A stretch of DNA of 64,000 nt from Microbacterium sp. LKL04. Its GTDB lineage: Bacteria; Actinomycetota; Actinomycetes; Actinomycetales; Microbacteriaceae. Made by a program: the position numbers and the translations under genes. Each line of letters starts with the position of its first letter. The stretch's first letter is position 1. The stretch spans positions 2,852,001-2,916,000 of the forward strand of contig NZ_LT627736.1 in the NCBI RefSeq assembly GCF_900102005.1. The letters are read 5' to 3'. Under the pieces are notes generated by a model. That model was given only the letters and a program-made list of their open reading frames with translations. It ran no database searches and had not been told where the DNA came from. Positions 1-8,905 of this stretch are shown piece by piece.

Positions 1-625
1 GGATGACGGCGAAGCCGACGTACTTCCAGGTGAGGATCGCCATGAGCGTCCAGATCGCGATCGACGGGTCGGCGAGCCAGTCCTGTGTGAGCCCGCCGAG
101 GCCGAGCTTCTCGAGCACGCCGTTCGCGGCGCCGTTCGTCGACAGCAGCAGGCTGAACCCCGTGCCGACGACGACCTCGGCGATGACGTAGGGCACGAAG
201 ATGAGGACGCGGATGACGGACTGTCCCCGCATCTTGCGGTTGAGGAGCAGCGCCAACAGGATCGCGATCGGCCCCTGCAGGACGAGCGACATGACGACGA
301 TGAAGGCGTTGTGCAGCAGAGCGCTCTGGAAGTTCGGGTCGCTGAAGATCGTGATGTAGTTCTTCAGCCCGACGAAGTCGGTGGCAGGCCCGAACCCCGA
401 CCACCGGAAGAAGCCGTAGTAGGCGGCCATCAGGACCGGCAGGACCACGAACCCGACGAAGAACACGACGGCGGGTCCGGCGAGGAGGAGGACCTCCAGC
501 CGCCCCGACCAGCCGAGGCCCCGCCGGCGGCGGGACCGCGGCCGGGCCGGGGGCGACGAGTCGCCGCCCCCGGCGTGCGCCGCGAGAGCAGGGGTGTCCG
601 AGACGGACATCTCGCGAACGGTCAT
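1..625 (-). CDS. Sugar ABC transporter permease, MalF type (3' end outside window)
   Basis: Inner-membrane permease subunit of a carbohydrate ABC importer. About 208 N-terminal residues are visible. A cytoplasmic tail rich in Pro and Arg (residues 1-41) precedes a first hydrophobic segment near residues 43-68. The family-typical stretch FVGLKNYITIF follows, then further hydrophobic segments. The EAA coupling loop would lie beyond the left edge. ATG at 625 was chosen because the upstream binding-protein gene ends at 627 with a single base between stop and start, the usual coupling in these operons. Substrate is unknown; the LacI-type regulator across the divergent spacer suggests an oligosaccharide. 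Confidence 0.93.
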   Translation of the reverse strand, partial: MTVREMSVSDTPALAAHAGGGDSSPPARPRSRRRRGLGWSGRLEVLLLAGPAVVFFVGFVVLPVLMAAYYGFFRWSGFGPATDFVGLKNYITIFSDPNFQSALLHNAFIVVMSLVLQGPIAILLALLLNRKMRGQSVIRVLIFVPYVIAEVVVGTGFSLLLSTNGAANGVLEKLGLGGLTQDWLADPSIAIWTLMAILTWKYVGFAVI

Positions 626-626
626 T

Positions 627-1916
627 TCAGCCCTGCGCGCCGGCGGCGTTCACGGCGGCGATGAACTTCTGCGGGTCGCTGCCCCCGGCGAGCATGTCGA
701 CGACGGCGACGTTCAGCGCGTTGCCGACGTTCTGGCCGAGGACGGTGTCGAGCCACTGCGAGACGAACGGGGCGCTGTTGTACGCCTCGAGGATCTGCTG
801 CAGGTAGGGCTCGGTCACGGCCTCCTGCGCGACGGAGTTGACCGGCGGCGACTGGAACGCCTCGTAGTACTTCGTCTGCTGCTCGGAGCCGGCGATGAAG
901 TTCAGGAAGTCGGCGCACTCCTTGGGCGCCTGTGCGGCGCATGAGTAGCCGTCGACGCCACCCATCATCGAACCGGGTTCGCCGTCACCGCCCGAGATCT
1001 CGGGGAACGGGAACCAGGCGAGGTCGGGGAGCGGCTTCTCGTCGGGCGTCAGCGAGGCGATCACGCCCGGGTCCCACGCACCCATGAGCTCCATCGCGGC
1101 CTTGCGGTTGGCGACGAGGCCTGCCGAGCTGCCGGCGCCCTGCTGTGCGGCGGTGGTGAGGAAGCCGTCGTTGAAGGGCTCGATCGCGGCGAAGTCCGTG
1201 AGGTCCTCGGCCGCGCGCGTCCAGCACTCGTCGCTGAAGTCCTTCGAGTCGCCCGTCTCTTCGATCACCTTCGGGCTGCACTCGCGAATGGCGAAGAAGT
1301 AGTACCAGTGCGCGGCGGGCCACGCATCCTTCGCGCCGAGGGCGATGGGCGCGATGCCGGTGCCCTTCAGCGCTTCGACGGAGCTCTTCAGGTCGTCGAT
1401 CGTCGTGGGGGTGTCGGAGATGCCTGCCGCGTCGAAGGCGTCCTGGCTGTAGAAGAAGCCGCCCGGGAGGACCGACAGTGGCATCGCCCAGACCTTGTCC
1501 TGGTAGGTCTCGGCGGCGAAGGAGCCCTCGGAGATCTCACCGCGGATGTCGTCGGAGATGAGGTCCGTCAGGTCCATCAGCTGGCCCGCGTTCGCCATCG
1601 CGGTCATCTTGCCGCCGCCGCGCTGCAGGAAGATGTCGGGCGGGTCGCCCGCGTTGAGGGCGGTCTGCAGCTTGCCGTCCATGTCCTCGTTCTGGACGGA
1701 CTGCATGGTGATCGTGACGCCGTCGTTCTCCTTCTCGAAGGCGGCGATCGCGTCCTTCCAGAACTGCTGGCCCGGGCCGGTCGTCGAGTTCTGCCACAGC
1801 GTCATCTCGACGGTGCCGTCGCCGCTGCCGCCGCCGTTGTCGCCCGAACAGGCGCTGAGCGCGAGGGTCGCTGCGGCTACCGCCGCGAGCCCCGCCATGA
1901 TCCTTCTGGTCCTCAT
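627..1916 (-). CDS. Extracellular sugar-binding lipoprotein (SBP family 1)
   Basis: Predicted to capture a sugar outside the membrane and deliver it to the permease encoded directly downstream. The product is 429 aa. Signal peptide MRTRRIMAGLAAVAAATLAL ends in lipobox LSAC with the lipidated cysteine at residue 23. The mature part has family features such as DPPDIFLQRGGGK and a central MELMGAWDPG. I chose ATG at 1916, not an upstream in-frame start at 2030, because it gives the lipoprotein signal directly and has GAGGAG 12 bases upstream. No ATPase gene is visible; such systems often share a common MsiK-type ATPase encoded elsewhere. Likely controlled by the LacI-type protein encoded at 2072. 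Confidence 0.95.
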   Translation of the reverse strand: MRTRRIMAGLAAVAAATLALSACSGDNGGGSGDGTVEMTLWQNSTTGPGQQFWKDAIAAFEKENDGVTITMQSVQNEDMDGKLQTALNAGDPPDIFLQRGGGKMTAMANAGQLMDLTDLISDDIRGEISEGSFAAETYQDKVWAMPLSVLPGGFFYSQDAFDAAGISDTPTTIDDLKSSVEALKGTGIAPIALGAKDAWPAAHWYYFFAIRECSPKVIEETGDSKDFSDECWTRAAEDLTDFAAIEPFNDGFLTTAAQQGAGSSAGLVANRKAAMELMGAWDPGVIASLTPDEKPLPDLAWFPFPEISGGDGEPGSMMGGVDGYSCAAQAPKECADFLNFIAGSEQQTKYYEAFQSPPVNSVAQEAVTEPYLQQILEAYNSAPFVSQWLDTVLGQNVGNALNVAVVDMLAGGSDPQKFIAAVNAAGAQG

Positions 1917-2001
1917 GTGATCACCGATCTCCTCATTGAGTGCACGCTCGTTCGTCGAGGTGCAGGTGGTCCCGGCGGTGCGTGCCGGGGGTTCGGTCCC
2001 C

Positions 2002-2048
2002 AGTGTCGGAATTGTTGCCGCCGGCGTCAAACGTTTTCGAAAATGTTT
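2002..2048 (-). promoter_or_regulatory. Promoter and LacI-type operator of the sugar ABC operon
   Basis: On the minus strand a -35 TTGACG (2030-2025), a 17-base spacer and a -10 GACACT (2007-2002) face the transporter genes. The inverted repeat AAACGTTTTCGAAAATGTTT (2029-2048) has ten-base arms with one mismatch and overlaps the -35 by two bases. This is the usual arrangement for repression by a LacI-family protein, whose gene starts 24 bases away on the other strand. Regulator-operator pairing is inferred from proximity. Confidence 0.75.
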
Positions 2049-2071
2049 TCCATGGCGCTACGCTTCGACGC

Positions 2072-3076
2072 ATGCGAAGCCGCGCCACGATTCACGACGT
2101 CGCCGCCGCGGCGGGCGTCTCGGTCGCGACCGTGTCGAAAGCCGTCAACGGTCGGTACGGCGTCGCCCCGGCGACGGTGCAGCGAGTACTCACCGCCGTC
2201 GAGGAACTCGGCTACGAGTCGAGCCTCGTCGCGAGCAGCATGCGGGCGCGTCAGACCGGTGTCGTGGGCGTCCTCGTCGCCGACTTCGAGCCCTTCTCCG
2301 CCGAGGTCCTCAAGGGGGTGGGCGCGGCTCTGCGAGACTCGCGCCTCGACCTGCTCGCCTACAGCGGGTCGCGGGCGGTCTCGAGCGACGGGTGGGAGCG
2401 GCGTTCGCTCAGCCGGCTCAGCGGCACCCTCGTCGACGGGGTCATCATGGTGACGCCCACGGTCGTGAACGTCACGGCTGAGGTTCCCGTGGTCGCGATC
2501 GATCCGCACACGGGACCGGCGGATCTCCCCACCGTCGAGTCCGACAGCTTCGCCGGCGCCCGGCACGCGGTCGCCTACCTCGTCTCGCTCGGGCACCGGC
2601 GCATCGGCTTCGTCGCGGGGCGTCCCGATCTGCGATCGTCGATGCTGCGCGAGGGCGGCTATCGGCGGGCGCTCGAGGACGCCCGCATCCCGTTCGATCC
2701 GGGACTCGTCGGCGTCGGACGCTACGTCGAGGACATCTCACGCGAGGCGGCGACGCGGTTGCTGCGACGCCCCGATCGACCCACCGCCGTGTTCGCCGCC
2801 AACGACGTCTCGGCGCTCACGGTGATCCGCGTCGCGCACGAGCACGGACTGTCGGTGCCCGACGATCTTTCGGTCGTGGGTTTCGACGACGTTCCGGATG
2901 CCTCGCAGGCGGTGCCCGCGCTGACGACCGTCCGTCAGCCCATGCAGCGCCTCGGCGCCGAAGCGGTCACGATGCTGCTGGAGCTCATGGGCGGGGGTGC
3001 GCCCGCCGCCACCCACCTGCGACTGCCCACGGCGCTCGTGCCCCGGGCGACGACCGCGCCGCCTCCGCCCGATTGA
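2072..3076 (+). CDS. LacI-family transcriptional regulator of the adjacent sugar transporter
   Basis: A 334-aa repressor-like protein. N-terminal LacI helix-turn-helix: TIHDVAAAAGVSVATVSKAV around residues 5-24, with the hinge helix to about residue 60. A periplasmic-binding-protein-like sensor domain follows, with GFVAGRPD, FAANDVSAL and the typical C-terminal VVGFDDVPDASQAVPALTTVRQP region. ATG at 2072 puts the HTH at the N terminus; an in-frame GTG at 1940 would add 44 residues unlike the family. TACGCT lies seven bases before the ATG and no Shine-Dalgarno is visible, so the message is probably leaderless. The operator at 2029-2048 lies just upstream and suggests autoregulation as well as control of the divergent ABC operon. 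Confidence 0.93.
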   Translation: MRSRATIHDVAAAAGVSVATVSKAVNGRYGVAPATVQRVLTAVEELGYESSLVASSMRARQTGVVGVLVADFEPFSAEVLKGVGAALRDSRLDLLAYSGSRAVSSDGWERRSLSRLSGTLVDGVIMVTPTVVNVTAEVPVVAIDPHTGPADLPTVESDSFAGARHAVAYLVSLGHRRIGFVAGRPDLRSSMLREGGYRRALEDARIPFDPGLVGVGRYVEDISREAATRLLRRPDRPTAVFAANDVSALTVIRVAHEHGLSVPDDLSVVGFDDVPDASQAVPALTTVRQPMQRLGAEAVTMLLELMGGGAPAATHLRLPTALVPRATTAPPPPD

Positions 3077-3123
3077 GGAATCTCTCCCAGCACGCTCTGG
3101 GCGGTTCCCGATACGGTCGGCTC

Positions 3124-3807
3124 ATGTCCACTCCGCTCGAAGAGCAGCAGATCACGGTCTCCGCCTCCTCCCTCCGCAGCATGCGCGACGAGTTCCAGCG
3201 TTTCCTCATGGAGTACCGGTTCGGGCTGCAGGAGATCGAGACGAAGATCTCGATCCTCCGCGAGGAGTTCCACGAGATGCACGACTACAACCCGATCGAG
3301 CACGTCTCGAGCCGCGTGAAGTCGCCCGACAGTCTCGTCGAGAAGATCCAGCGCCGCGGCATCGATCCCGATTTCGATTCCGTTCGAGCGCACATCACCG
3401 ACATCGCCGGCATCCGCATCACCTGCAGTTTCGTGAACGACGTGTACCGCCTGTTCGACCTGCTGAGCGCGCAGGACGACATCACCGTGCGCGAGGTCGA
3501 GGACTACATCGCGACCCCCAAGGGCAACGGCTACAAGAGTCTGCACGCAATCCTCGAGGTGCCGGTCTACCTCTCGACCGGGCGCGTGGACGTGCCGGTC
3601 GAGGTGCAGTTCCGCACGATCGCGATGGACTTCTGGGCGAGCCTGGAGCACAAGATCTACTACAAGTACGAGCGTCAGGTCCCCGACAATCTGCTCGGAC
3701 AGCTGAAGGACGCCGCCGACGCCGCCGCCGAGCTCGACGCCCGGATGACCCGCCTGCACCAGCAGATCCGCGGCGCCGGAGCGGTGTCGCCGACGCACCT
3801 CGTCTGA
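3124..3807 (+). CDS. Small alarmone synthetase (RelA/SpoT synthetase domain only)
   Basis: Predicted to transfer pyrophosphate from ATP to GDP or GTP, making (p)ppGpp-type alarmones. The 227-aa product has only the synthetase domain (about residues 50-190), with RVKSPDSLVEKIQRRG, ITDIAGIRITCSF, ATPKGNGYKSLHA and VEVQFRTIAMDFW. It lacks the HD hydrolase and TGS/ACT regions of full-length Rel. An N-terminal helical stretch and a C-terminal Ala-rich helix may mediate oligomerisation, as in RelP/RelQ proteins. ATG at 3124 is preceded by TACGGT six bases upstream and no ribosome site, so it looks leaderless. Stands alone after lacI; probably a stress-regulated extra synthetase alongside a chromosomal Rel. 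Confidence 0.9.
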   Translation: MSTPLEEQQITVSASSLRSMRDEFQRFLMEYRFGLQEIETKISILREEFHEMHDYNPIEHVSSRVKSPDSLVEKIQRRGIDPDFDSVRAHITDIAGIRITCSFVNDVYRLFDLLSAQDDITVREVEDYIATPKGNGYKSLHAILEVPVYLSTGRVDVPVEVQFRTIAMDFWASLEHKIYYKYERQVPDNLLGQLKDAADAAAELDARMTRLHQQIRGAGAVSPTHLV

Positions 3808-3809
3808 CG

Positions 3810-4277
3810 GTGGCATCCGTCACCGGCCTGCTGCAGGCGGCACGCGAGCGCCTGGCCGGCTCGCCGCGCGAGCGGCTGGGGGAATGGGCGGCGAACCGTC
3901 GCATCCTGGGCATCGGGCGGGCGCCCCGGATCGTGCCCGTGACAGAGGCGTGGCATGTCGGGGCGCTGCTGCTCGGCGACGGGCGCGTGTTCGCGACCGG
4001 GGAGGTGCTCCGCGCGCGGCACGACGCGATCCGCGGGTACACCGCCGAGGCGCAGCGGGCGCGGTCGGAACGGGCTGCCGCGGCCGCCCGGGGCGGGTTC
4101 GCCGAGGGCGAGGTGCTGCACCTCGGCTGGACCGAGATGGATGCCGACGCCGTCGACCGCGGCGAGAGCTCGGGCATCCTCTCGCTCGTGAACGGCGTGC
4201 CGCACATCGCGTGGAGCCACACCGGCCCGCCGCGACCCCTCGCGGACTACCTCGACGACATGCTGTCCCTGCGCTGA
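3810..4277 (+). CDS. Conserved hypothetical protein, 155 aa
   Basis: I do not recognise a functional domain. GTG at 3810 begins two bases after the alarmone synthetase stop, so the two genes are probably translated from one message. The protein starts with a basic amphipathic region (LLQAARERLAGSPRERLGEW), followed by RILGIGRAPRIVPVTEAWHV and GALLLGDGRVFATGEVLRAR. It ends with an acidic tail. There is no signal peptide or membrane segment. The regular hydrophobic/polar alternation in the middle suggests a small beta-rich fold. The reading frame has the strong third-position GC bias of its neighbours, supporting a real gene. Confidence 0.75.
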   Translation: MASVTGLLQAARERLAGSPRERLGEWAANRRILGIGRAPRIVPVTEAWHVGALLLGDGRVFATGEVLRARHDAIRGYTAEAQRARSERAAAAARGGFAEGEVLHLGWTEMDADAVDRGESSGILSLVNGVPHIAWSHTGPPRPLADYLDDMLSLR

Positions 4278-4278
4278 C

Positions 4279-4319
4279 CTGTCAAGGGCCCGGGACCGGA
4301 AACACCCCGTGGATAGTGT
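4279..4319 (+). promoter_or_regulatory. Candidate promoter of glgX-treY-treZ with CTGTCAAG box
   Basis: CTGTCAAG (4279-4286) lies 27 bases before TAGTGT (4314-4319). The same pair at 26-27 bases occurs before the genes at 12367 and 30713. The glgX start follows 27 bases after the -10-like box and has an AGGAG ribosome site, so this transcript is leadered. Confidence 0.5.
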
Positions 4320-4346
4320 GGCCTTCCACCTATCTCAGGAGTACGC

Positions 4347-6557
4347 ATGCAGGTATGGCCCGGTTCCGCTTACCCCCTGGGAGCGACCTTCGACGGCAAT
4401 GGGACGAACTTCGCTCTGTTCAGCGAGTGCGCTGAGAAGGTCGAGCTCTGCCTGTTCGACGAGAACGGCGAGGAGACCCGCGTCGAGCTCATCGACGTCG
4501 ACGCGTTCGTCTGGCACGCCTACCTGCCGTCGGTGCAGCCGGGGCAGCGCTACGGCTACCGCGTGCACGGTCCGTACGACCCCGAGAACGGTCAGCGGTT
4601 CAACCCGAACAAGCTGCTCCTCGACCCCTATGCGAAGGCGGTCGACGGCCAGATCGAGTGGGACCAGTCCGTCTTCAGCTACACCTTCGGCGATCCCGAC
4701 TCGACGAACGACGACGACTCGGCCGCCGCCATGATGAAGGGCGTCGTCGTGAACCCGTACTTCGACTGGCAGGGCGACCGCCAGCCGAAGACGCCCTACG
4801 CCGAGAGCGTCATCTACGAGGCCCACGTCAAGGGCCTCACGATGACCCACCCCGACATCCCCGAGGACATCCGCGGCACCTACAGCGCCATCGCGCACCC
4901 CGTCGTCATCGAGCACCTGAAGAAGATCGGCGTCACGGCGCTCGAGCTCATGCCCGTGCACCAGTTCGTGAACGACTCGACGCTCCAGGAGAAGGACCTC
5001 TCCAACTACTGGGGCTACAACACGATCGCCTTCTTCGCGCCGCAGAACACGTACTCCGCCGCCGGCGGCGTGGGCCAGCAGGTGCAGGAGTTCAAGGCGA
5101 TGGTCCGCGCTCTCCACGCCGCGGGCATCGAGGTCATCCTCGACGTCGTCTACAACCACACCGCCGAGGGCAACCACATGGGCCCGACGCTCTCGATGCG
5201 CGGCATCGACAACCTCGCGTACTACCGGCTCGAGGACGACGACAAGCGGTACTACACGGACTACACCGGCACCGGCAACAGCCTGAACGTCGGCAACCCG
5301 CACACGCTGCAGCTGATCATGGACTCGCTCCGGTACTGGGTGCTCGAGATGCACGTCGACGGCTTCCGGTTCGACCTGGCCTCGACCCTCGCCCGCGAGT
5401 TCTACGACGTCGACCGGCTGTCGGCGTTCTTCGAGCTCGTGCAGCAGGATCCGATCGTCAGCCAGGTGAAGTTGATCGCCGAGCCGTGGGACATCGGCCC
5501 CGGTGGGTACCAGGTCGGCAACTTCCCGCCCCAGTGGACCGAGTGGAACGGCAAGTACCGCGACACCGTCCGCGACTTCTGGCGCGGCGAGCCGTCGACA
5601 CTCGGCGAGTTCGCGCTGCGCCTCACGGGCTCGGCGGACCTGTACGAGCAGGACGGGCGGTGGCCGGTGGCATCCATCAACTTCGTCACCGCGCACGACG
5701 GGTTCACCCTGCGCGACCTCGTCTCGTACAACGAGAAGCACAACGAGGCCAACGGCGAGGACAACAACGACGGCGAATCGCACAACCGCTCGTACAACCA
5801 CGGCATCGAGGGCCCCACAGACGACCCCGACGTCCTGCGGGTGCGGGCTCGCCAGCAGCGCAACTTCCTCGCGACGATGCTGCTCAGCCAGGGCGTGCCG
5901 ATGATCTCGCACGGCGACGAGCTCGGCCGTACGCAGAACGGCAACAACAACGGCTACGCGCAGGACAACGAGCTGACCTGGATCGACTGGACCTCGATCG
6001 ACCAGCCGCTCATCGAGTTCACCTCGGTGCTCGCGCGGCTGCGTCGCGACCACCCCACGTTCCGTCGCCGCCGCTTCTTCGACGGGCGTCCCGTGCGCCG
6101 CGAAGAGGGGGCACCGCTCCCCGACATCGCGTGGATCCGTCCCGACGGCTCGGAGATGCAGCCCGAGGACTGGGACTCCGGCTTCGGCCGCGCGGTCGGC
6201 GTGTTCCTCAACGGCGACGGCATCCGCGAGCGCGACCGTCGTGGTGAGGAGATCCACGACCGGCACTTCTTCGTCTTCTTCAACGCGGGCGACGAGACGG
6301 TCGAGTTCACGGTGCCGACGGCGTCGGCGAGCCCTAAGTGGGAAATCATCGTCGACACGGCAGGCGGGGCAGCGGATGCTCCGATCGTCGACCCGGGCGG
6401 CACCGTGTCCGTCGGCGGTCGCGCGCTCGTCGTCCTCCGCGACCACGAGGGGGAGACCATCGAACCCGACCCGTCGGTGGCGGCATCGCTCGCGGCTCTC
6501 ACGGGAACGATCGACATCATCCCGGCTCAGGCTCCCCAGACCGAGCTTCCCCACTGA
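4347..6557 (+). CDS. glgX: Glycogen debranching enzyme GlgX
   Basis: Hydrolyses alpha-1,6 branch linkages of glycogen (isoamylase type), releasing linear maltodextrins. The product is 736 aa, close to usual length. An N-terminal CBM48-like beta-sandwich (residues 8-100) is followed by a GH13 barrel. The predicted nucleophile is D343 in DGFRFD, the acid/base E379 in LIAEPWD, and the third carboxylate lies in [10 protein letters not shown]-terminal beta domain closes the protein. ATG at 4347 has AGGAG upstream. The stop overlaps the treY start (TGATG), so translation is coupled. The operon order glgX-treY-treZ gives a route from glycogen to trehalose: debranching, terminal transglycosylation, then trehalose release. 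Confidence 0.97.
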   Translation: MQVWPGSAYPLGATFDGNGTNFALFSECAEKVELCLFDENGEETRVELIDVDAFVWHAYLPSVQPGQRYGYRVHGPYDPENGQRFNPNKLLLDPYAKAVDGQIEWDQSVFSYTFGDPDSTNDDDSAAAMMKGVVVNPYFDWQGDRQPKTPYAESVIYEAHVKGLTMTHPDIPEDIRGTYSAIAHPVVIEHLKKIGVTALELMPVHQFVNDSTLQEKDLSNYWGYNTIAFFAPQNTYSAAGGVGQQVQEFKAMVRALHAAGIEVILDVVYNHTAEGNHMGPTLSMRGIDNLAYYRLEDDDKRYYTDYTGTGNSLNVGNPHTLQLIMDSLRYWVLEMHVDGFRFDLASTLAREFYDVDRLSAFFELVQQDPIVSQVKLIAEPWDIGPGGYQVGNFPPQWTEWNGKYRDTVRDFWRGEPSTLGEFALRLTGSADLYEQDGRWPVASINFVTAHDGFTLRDLVSYNEKHNEANGEDNNDGESHNRSYNHGIEGPTDDPDVLRVRARQQRNFLATMLLSQGVPMISHGDELGRTQNGNNNGYAQDNELTWIDWTSIDQPLIEFTSVLARLRRDHPTFRRRRFFDGRPVRREEGAPLPDIAWIRPDGSEMQPEDWDSGFGRAVGVFLNGDGIRERDRRGEEIHDRHFFVFFNAGDETVEFTVPTASASPKWEIIVDTAGGAADAPIVDPGGTVSVGGRALVVLRDHEGETIEPDPSVAASLAALTGTIDIIPAQAPQTELPH

Positions 6558-8905
6558 TGACCGGTCCCGAGAAGACACCGCGTTCGACGTACCGGCTGCA
6601 GATCCGGGCCGGATTCGACCTGGATGCCGCGGCAGAGCTCACCGACTACCTGCGGGACCTCGGCGTGGACTGGGCCTACCTGTCGCCGATCCTGGCCGCG
6701 ACGAGCGGGTCGGACCACGGCTACGACGTCGTCGACCCGACGGTCGTCGACCCGGAGCGCGGCGGCCCCGAGGGGCTGTCGCGGTTCGCCGCCGCGGCCC
6801 GCGCGGCCGGGCTCGGCATCCTGATCGACATCGTGCCGAACCATCAGGGCGTGTCGGATCCGCGGCAGAACCCGTGGTGGTGGGACGTCCTGCGCCGGGG
6901 ACAGGCCTCGCCGCACGCGGCGGCGTTCGACGTGAACTGGGCGCTCGGCGGACGGCTGCGGCTGCCCGTGCTCGGCTCGGAGCTCGATGCCGCTCTCGAG
7001 GCGGACGAGATCACGATCGACGCCGAGGCGGGCGTCGTCCGGTACTTCGACCACGAGTTCCCGCTCGCGGACGGCACGGGCGAGGGCGACGTGCGCGACG
7101 TCCTCGCCCGACAGCACTACGAGCTGCTGTTCTGGCGTCGCGGCGACGCGGAGCTCAACTACCGTCGCTTCTTCGCCGTGACGACGCTCGCGGGCGTCCG
7201 CGTCGAGGACCCGGCCGTGTTCGACGCGAGCCACGTCGAGATCGTCCGGTGGATCGACGAGGGCCTCGCCGACGGGCTGCGCGTCGACCACCCGGACGGC
7301 CTGGCCGATCCGGGCGGCTACCTCGACCTGTTGGCGGATGCCACGGGTGGCGCGTACGTACTGGTGGAGAAGATCCTCGAGCACGGCGAGGAGCTGCCGT
7401 CGTGGTGGGCGACCGAGGGCACGACCGGCTACGACGCGATGGCGGTCCTCGACCGCGTGCTCGTGGACCCGGCGGGTGAGCAGGGTCTCACCGCCCTCGA
7501 CACGGAGCTGCGCGACGGTTCGGCGGCCGATTATGCCGACTTGATGCACGAGGCGAAGCTCGCGTGGGCGACCGAGGGTCTGCACGCCGAGGTGCTGCGG
7601 CTCGCGGCTCTCGTGCCCGCCGATGAGCGGAACGGTGCGTCCGACGAGCAGTGGCTCGACGCGCTCGCCGAGCTGCTCGCGGCGTTCCCCGTGTACCGCG
7701 CCTACCTTCCCGCAGGAGTCGAGGAGGTCGACGAGGCGGTCGCGCTGGCGTCGTCGCGTCGTCCCGAGCTGGCTGAGGTCTTTGCGACGATCGCCGCGCG
7801 GCTGGTCGCGGGCCCCGACAGCGAGTTCACCCGACGGTTCATGCAGTCGACCGGTCCCGTCATGGCGAAGGGCGTCGAGGACACGACGTTCTACCGCTGG
7901 ACCCGGCTCGGCACGCTCACCGAGGTGGGCGGCGACCCGACGGAGTTCGCGGTCGACGTCGACGGGTTCCATGCGGCATCCGCTCATCGTCAGGCCTCAT
8001 GGCCGACGGCGATGACGTCGCTGTCGACGCACGACACGAAGCGCAGCGAGGACGTCCGGACGCGCCTGTCGGTGCTGGCCGAGATGCCGGAGCGGTGGAC
8101 CGAGGTCCTCGGCGAGCTCCGCGCGGTCGCCTCGACCGGTGACGGCCCGTTCGACAACCTGCTCTGGCAGGCGATCGTCGGCGCGTGGCCCGCATCGCGC
8201 GAGCGTCTGCATGCGTACGCCGAGAAGGCGTCGCGCGAAGCGGGGAACAGCACGACGTGGTCGGATCCCGATGAGGCGTTCGAGGAGAAGATGCACGACC
8301 TCGTCGATGCCGCTTTCGGCGACGCGCGGGCGATCGTCGAGGGCTTCGTCGACGAGATCACGCCGCTCGGCCGGTCGAACTCGCTGTCGCTGAAGCTGCT
8401 GCAGCTCGCGGGCCCGGGCGTCCCGGACGTCTACCAGGGCACCGAGCTGTGGGACCATTCGCTCGTCGACCCCGACAACCGCCGCGAGGTCGACTTCGCG
8501 GAACGCCGCCGCCTGCTCGCACGTCTCGACGAGGGGTGGATGCCGCCGGTCGACGCGTCGGGCGCCGCGAAGCTGCTCGTCGTCTCGCGCGCCCTGCGCC
8601 TGAAGCGCGACCACCCGGAGCTGTTCACGCGGTACACGCCGATCACGGTCGCGGGGGAGGCCGCGGACCACGCGGTCGCCTTCGACCGCGGCGGTGCGGT
8701 CGCGGTGGCGACGCGGCTGCCGGCCGGGCTCGCCGCTCGCGGCGGCTGGGGTGACACCGAGGTGCTGACGCACGCGGGCTCCACGGTCGACGTGCTCACC
8801 GGGCGTCGATTCGACGGCGGTCGCCTGCGGCTCGCCGACCTGCTGGACACCTATCCCGTCGCGCTCCTCGCGCCGGCGGATGTCATCGAGGGGAACGCAT
8901 CGTGA
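6557..8905 (+). CDS. treY: Malto-oligosyltrehalose synthase TreY
   Basis: Converts the reducing-end alpha-1,4 linkage of maltodextrins to an alpha,alpha-1,1 linkage by intramolecular transglycosylation. The 782-aa GH13 protein opens with [19 protein letters not shown], typical of TreY. The predicted nucleophile is D244 in GLRVDHPDG and the acid/base E271 in LVEKIL. The region [10 protein letters not shown] and the C-terminal [11 protein letters not shown] with LVDPDNRR are family hallmarks. Start ATG overlaps the glgX stop; its own stop overlaps the treZ GTG. Cytoplasmic, no signal peptide. Its substrate would be the linear chains made by GlgX. Confidence 0.97.
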   Translation: MTGPEKTPRSTYRLQIRAGFDLDAAAELTDYLRDLGVDWAYLSPILAATSGSDHGYDVVDPTVVDPERGGPEGLSRFAAAARAAGLGILIDIVPNHQGVSDPRQNPWWWDVLRRGQASPHAAAFDVNWALGGRLRLPVLGSELDAALEADEITIDAEAGVVRYFDHEFPLADGTGEGDVRDVLARQHYELLFWRRGDAELNYRRFFAVTTLAGVRVEDPAVFDASHVEIVRWIDEGLADGLRVDHPDGLADPGGYLDLLADATGGAYVLVEKILEHGEELPSWWATEGTTGYDAMAVLDRVLVDPAGEQGLTALDTELRDGSAADYADLMHEAKLAWATEGLHAEVLRLAALVPADERNGASDEQWLDALAELLAAFPVYRAYLPAGVEEVDEAVALASSRRPELAEVFATIAARLVAGPDSEFTRRFMQSTGPVMAKGVEDTTFYRWTRLGTLTEVGGDPTEFAVDVDGFHAASAHRQASWPTAMTSLSTHDTKRSEDVRTRLSVLAEMPERWTEVLGELRAVASTGDGPFDNLLWQAIVGAWPASRERLHAYAEKASREAGNSTTWSDPDEAFEEKMHDLVDAAFGDARAIVEGFVDEITPLGRSNSLSLKLLQLAGPGVPDVYQGTELWDHSLVDPDNRREVDFAERRRLLARLDEGWMPPVDASGAAKLLVVSRALRLKRDHPELFTRYTPITVAGEAADHAVAFDRGGAVAVATRLPAGLAARGGWGDTEVLTHAGSTVDVLTGRRFDGGRLRLADLLDTYPVALLAPADVIEGNAS

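Noticed and set aside
1917..2030. Upstream extension of the sugar-binding protein to 2030
   Set aside because: It would hide the lipoprotein signal peptide 38 residues inside the protein and cover the promoter.
4335..6578. Long open frame antisense to glgX (747 codons)
   Set aside because: Composition is dominated by Val, Asp, Arg and Glu, typical of antisense frames of GC-rich genes. No domain is recognisable, and glgX on the other strand is certain.
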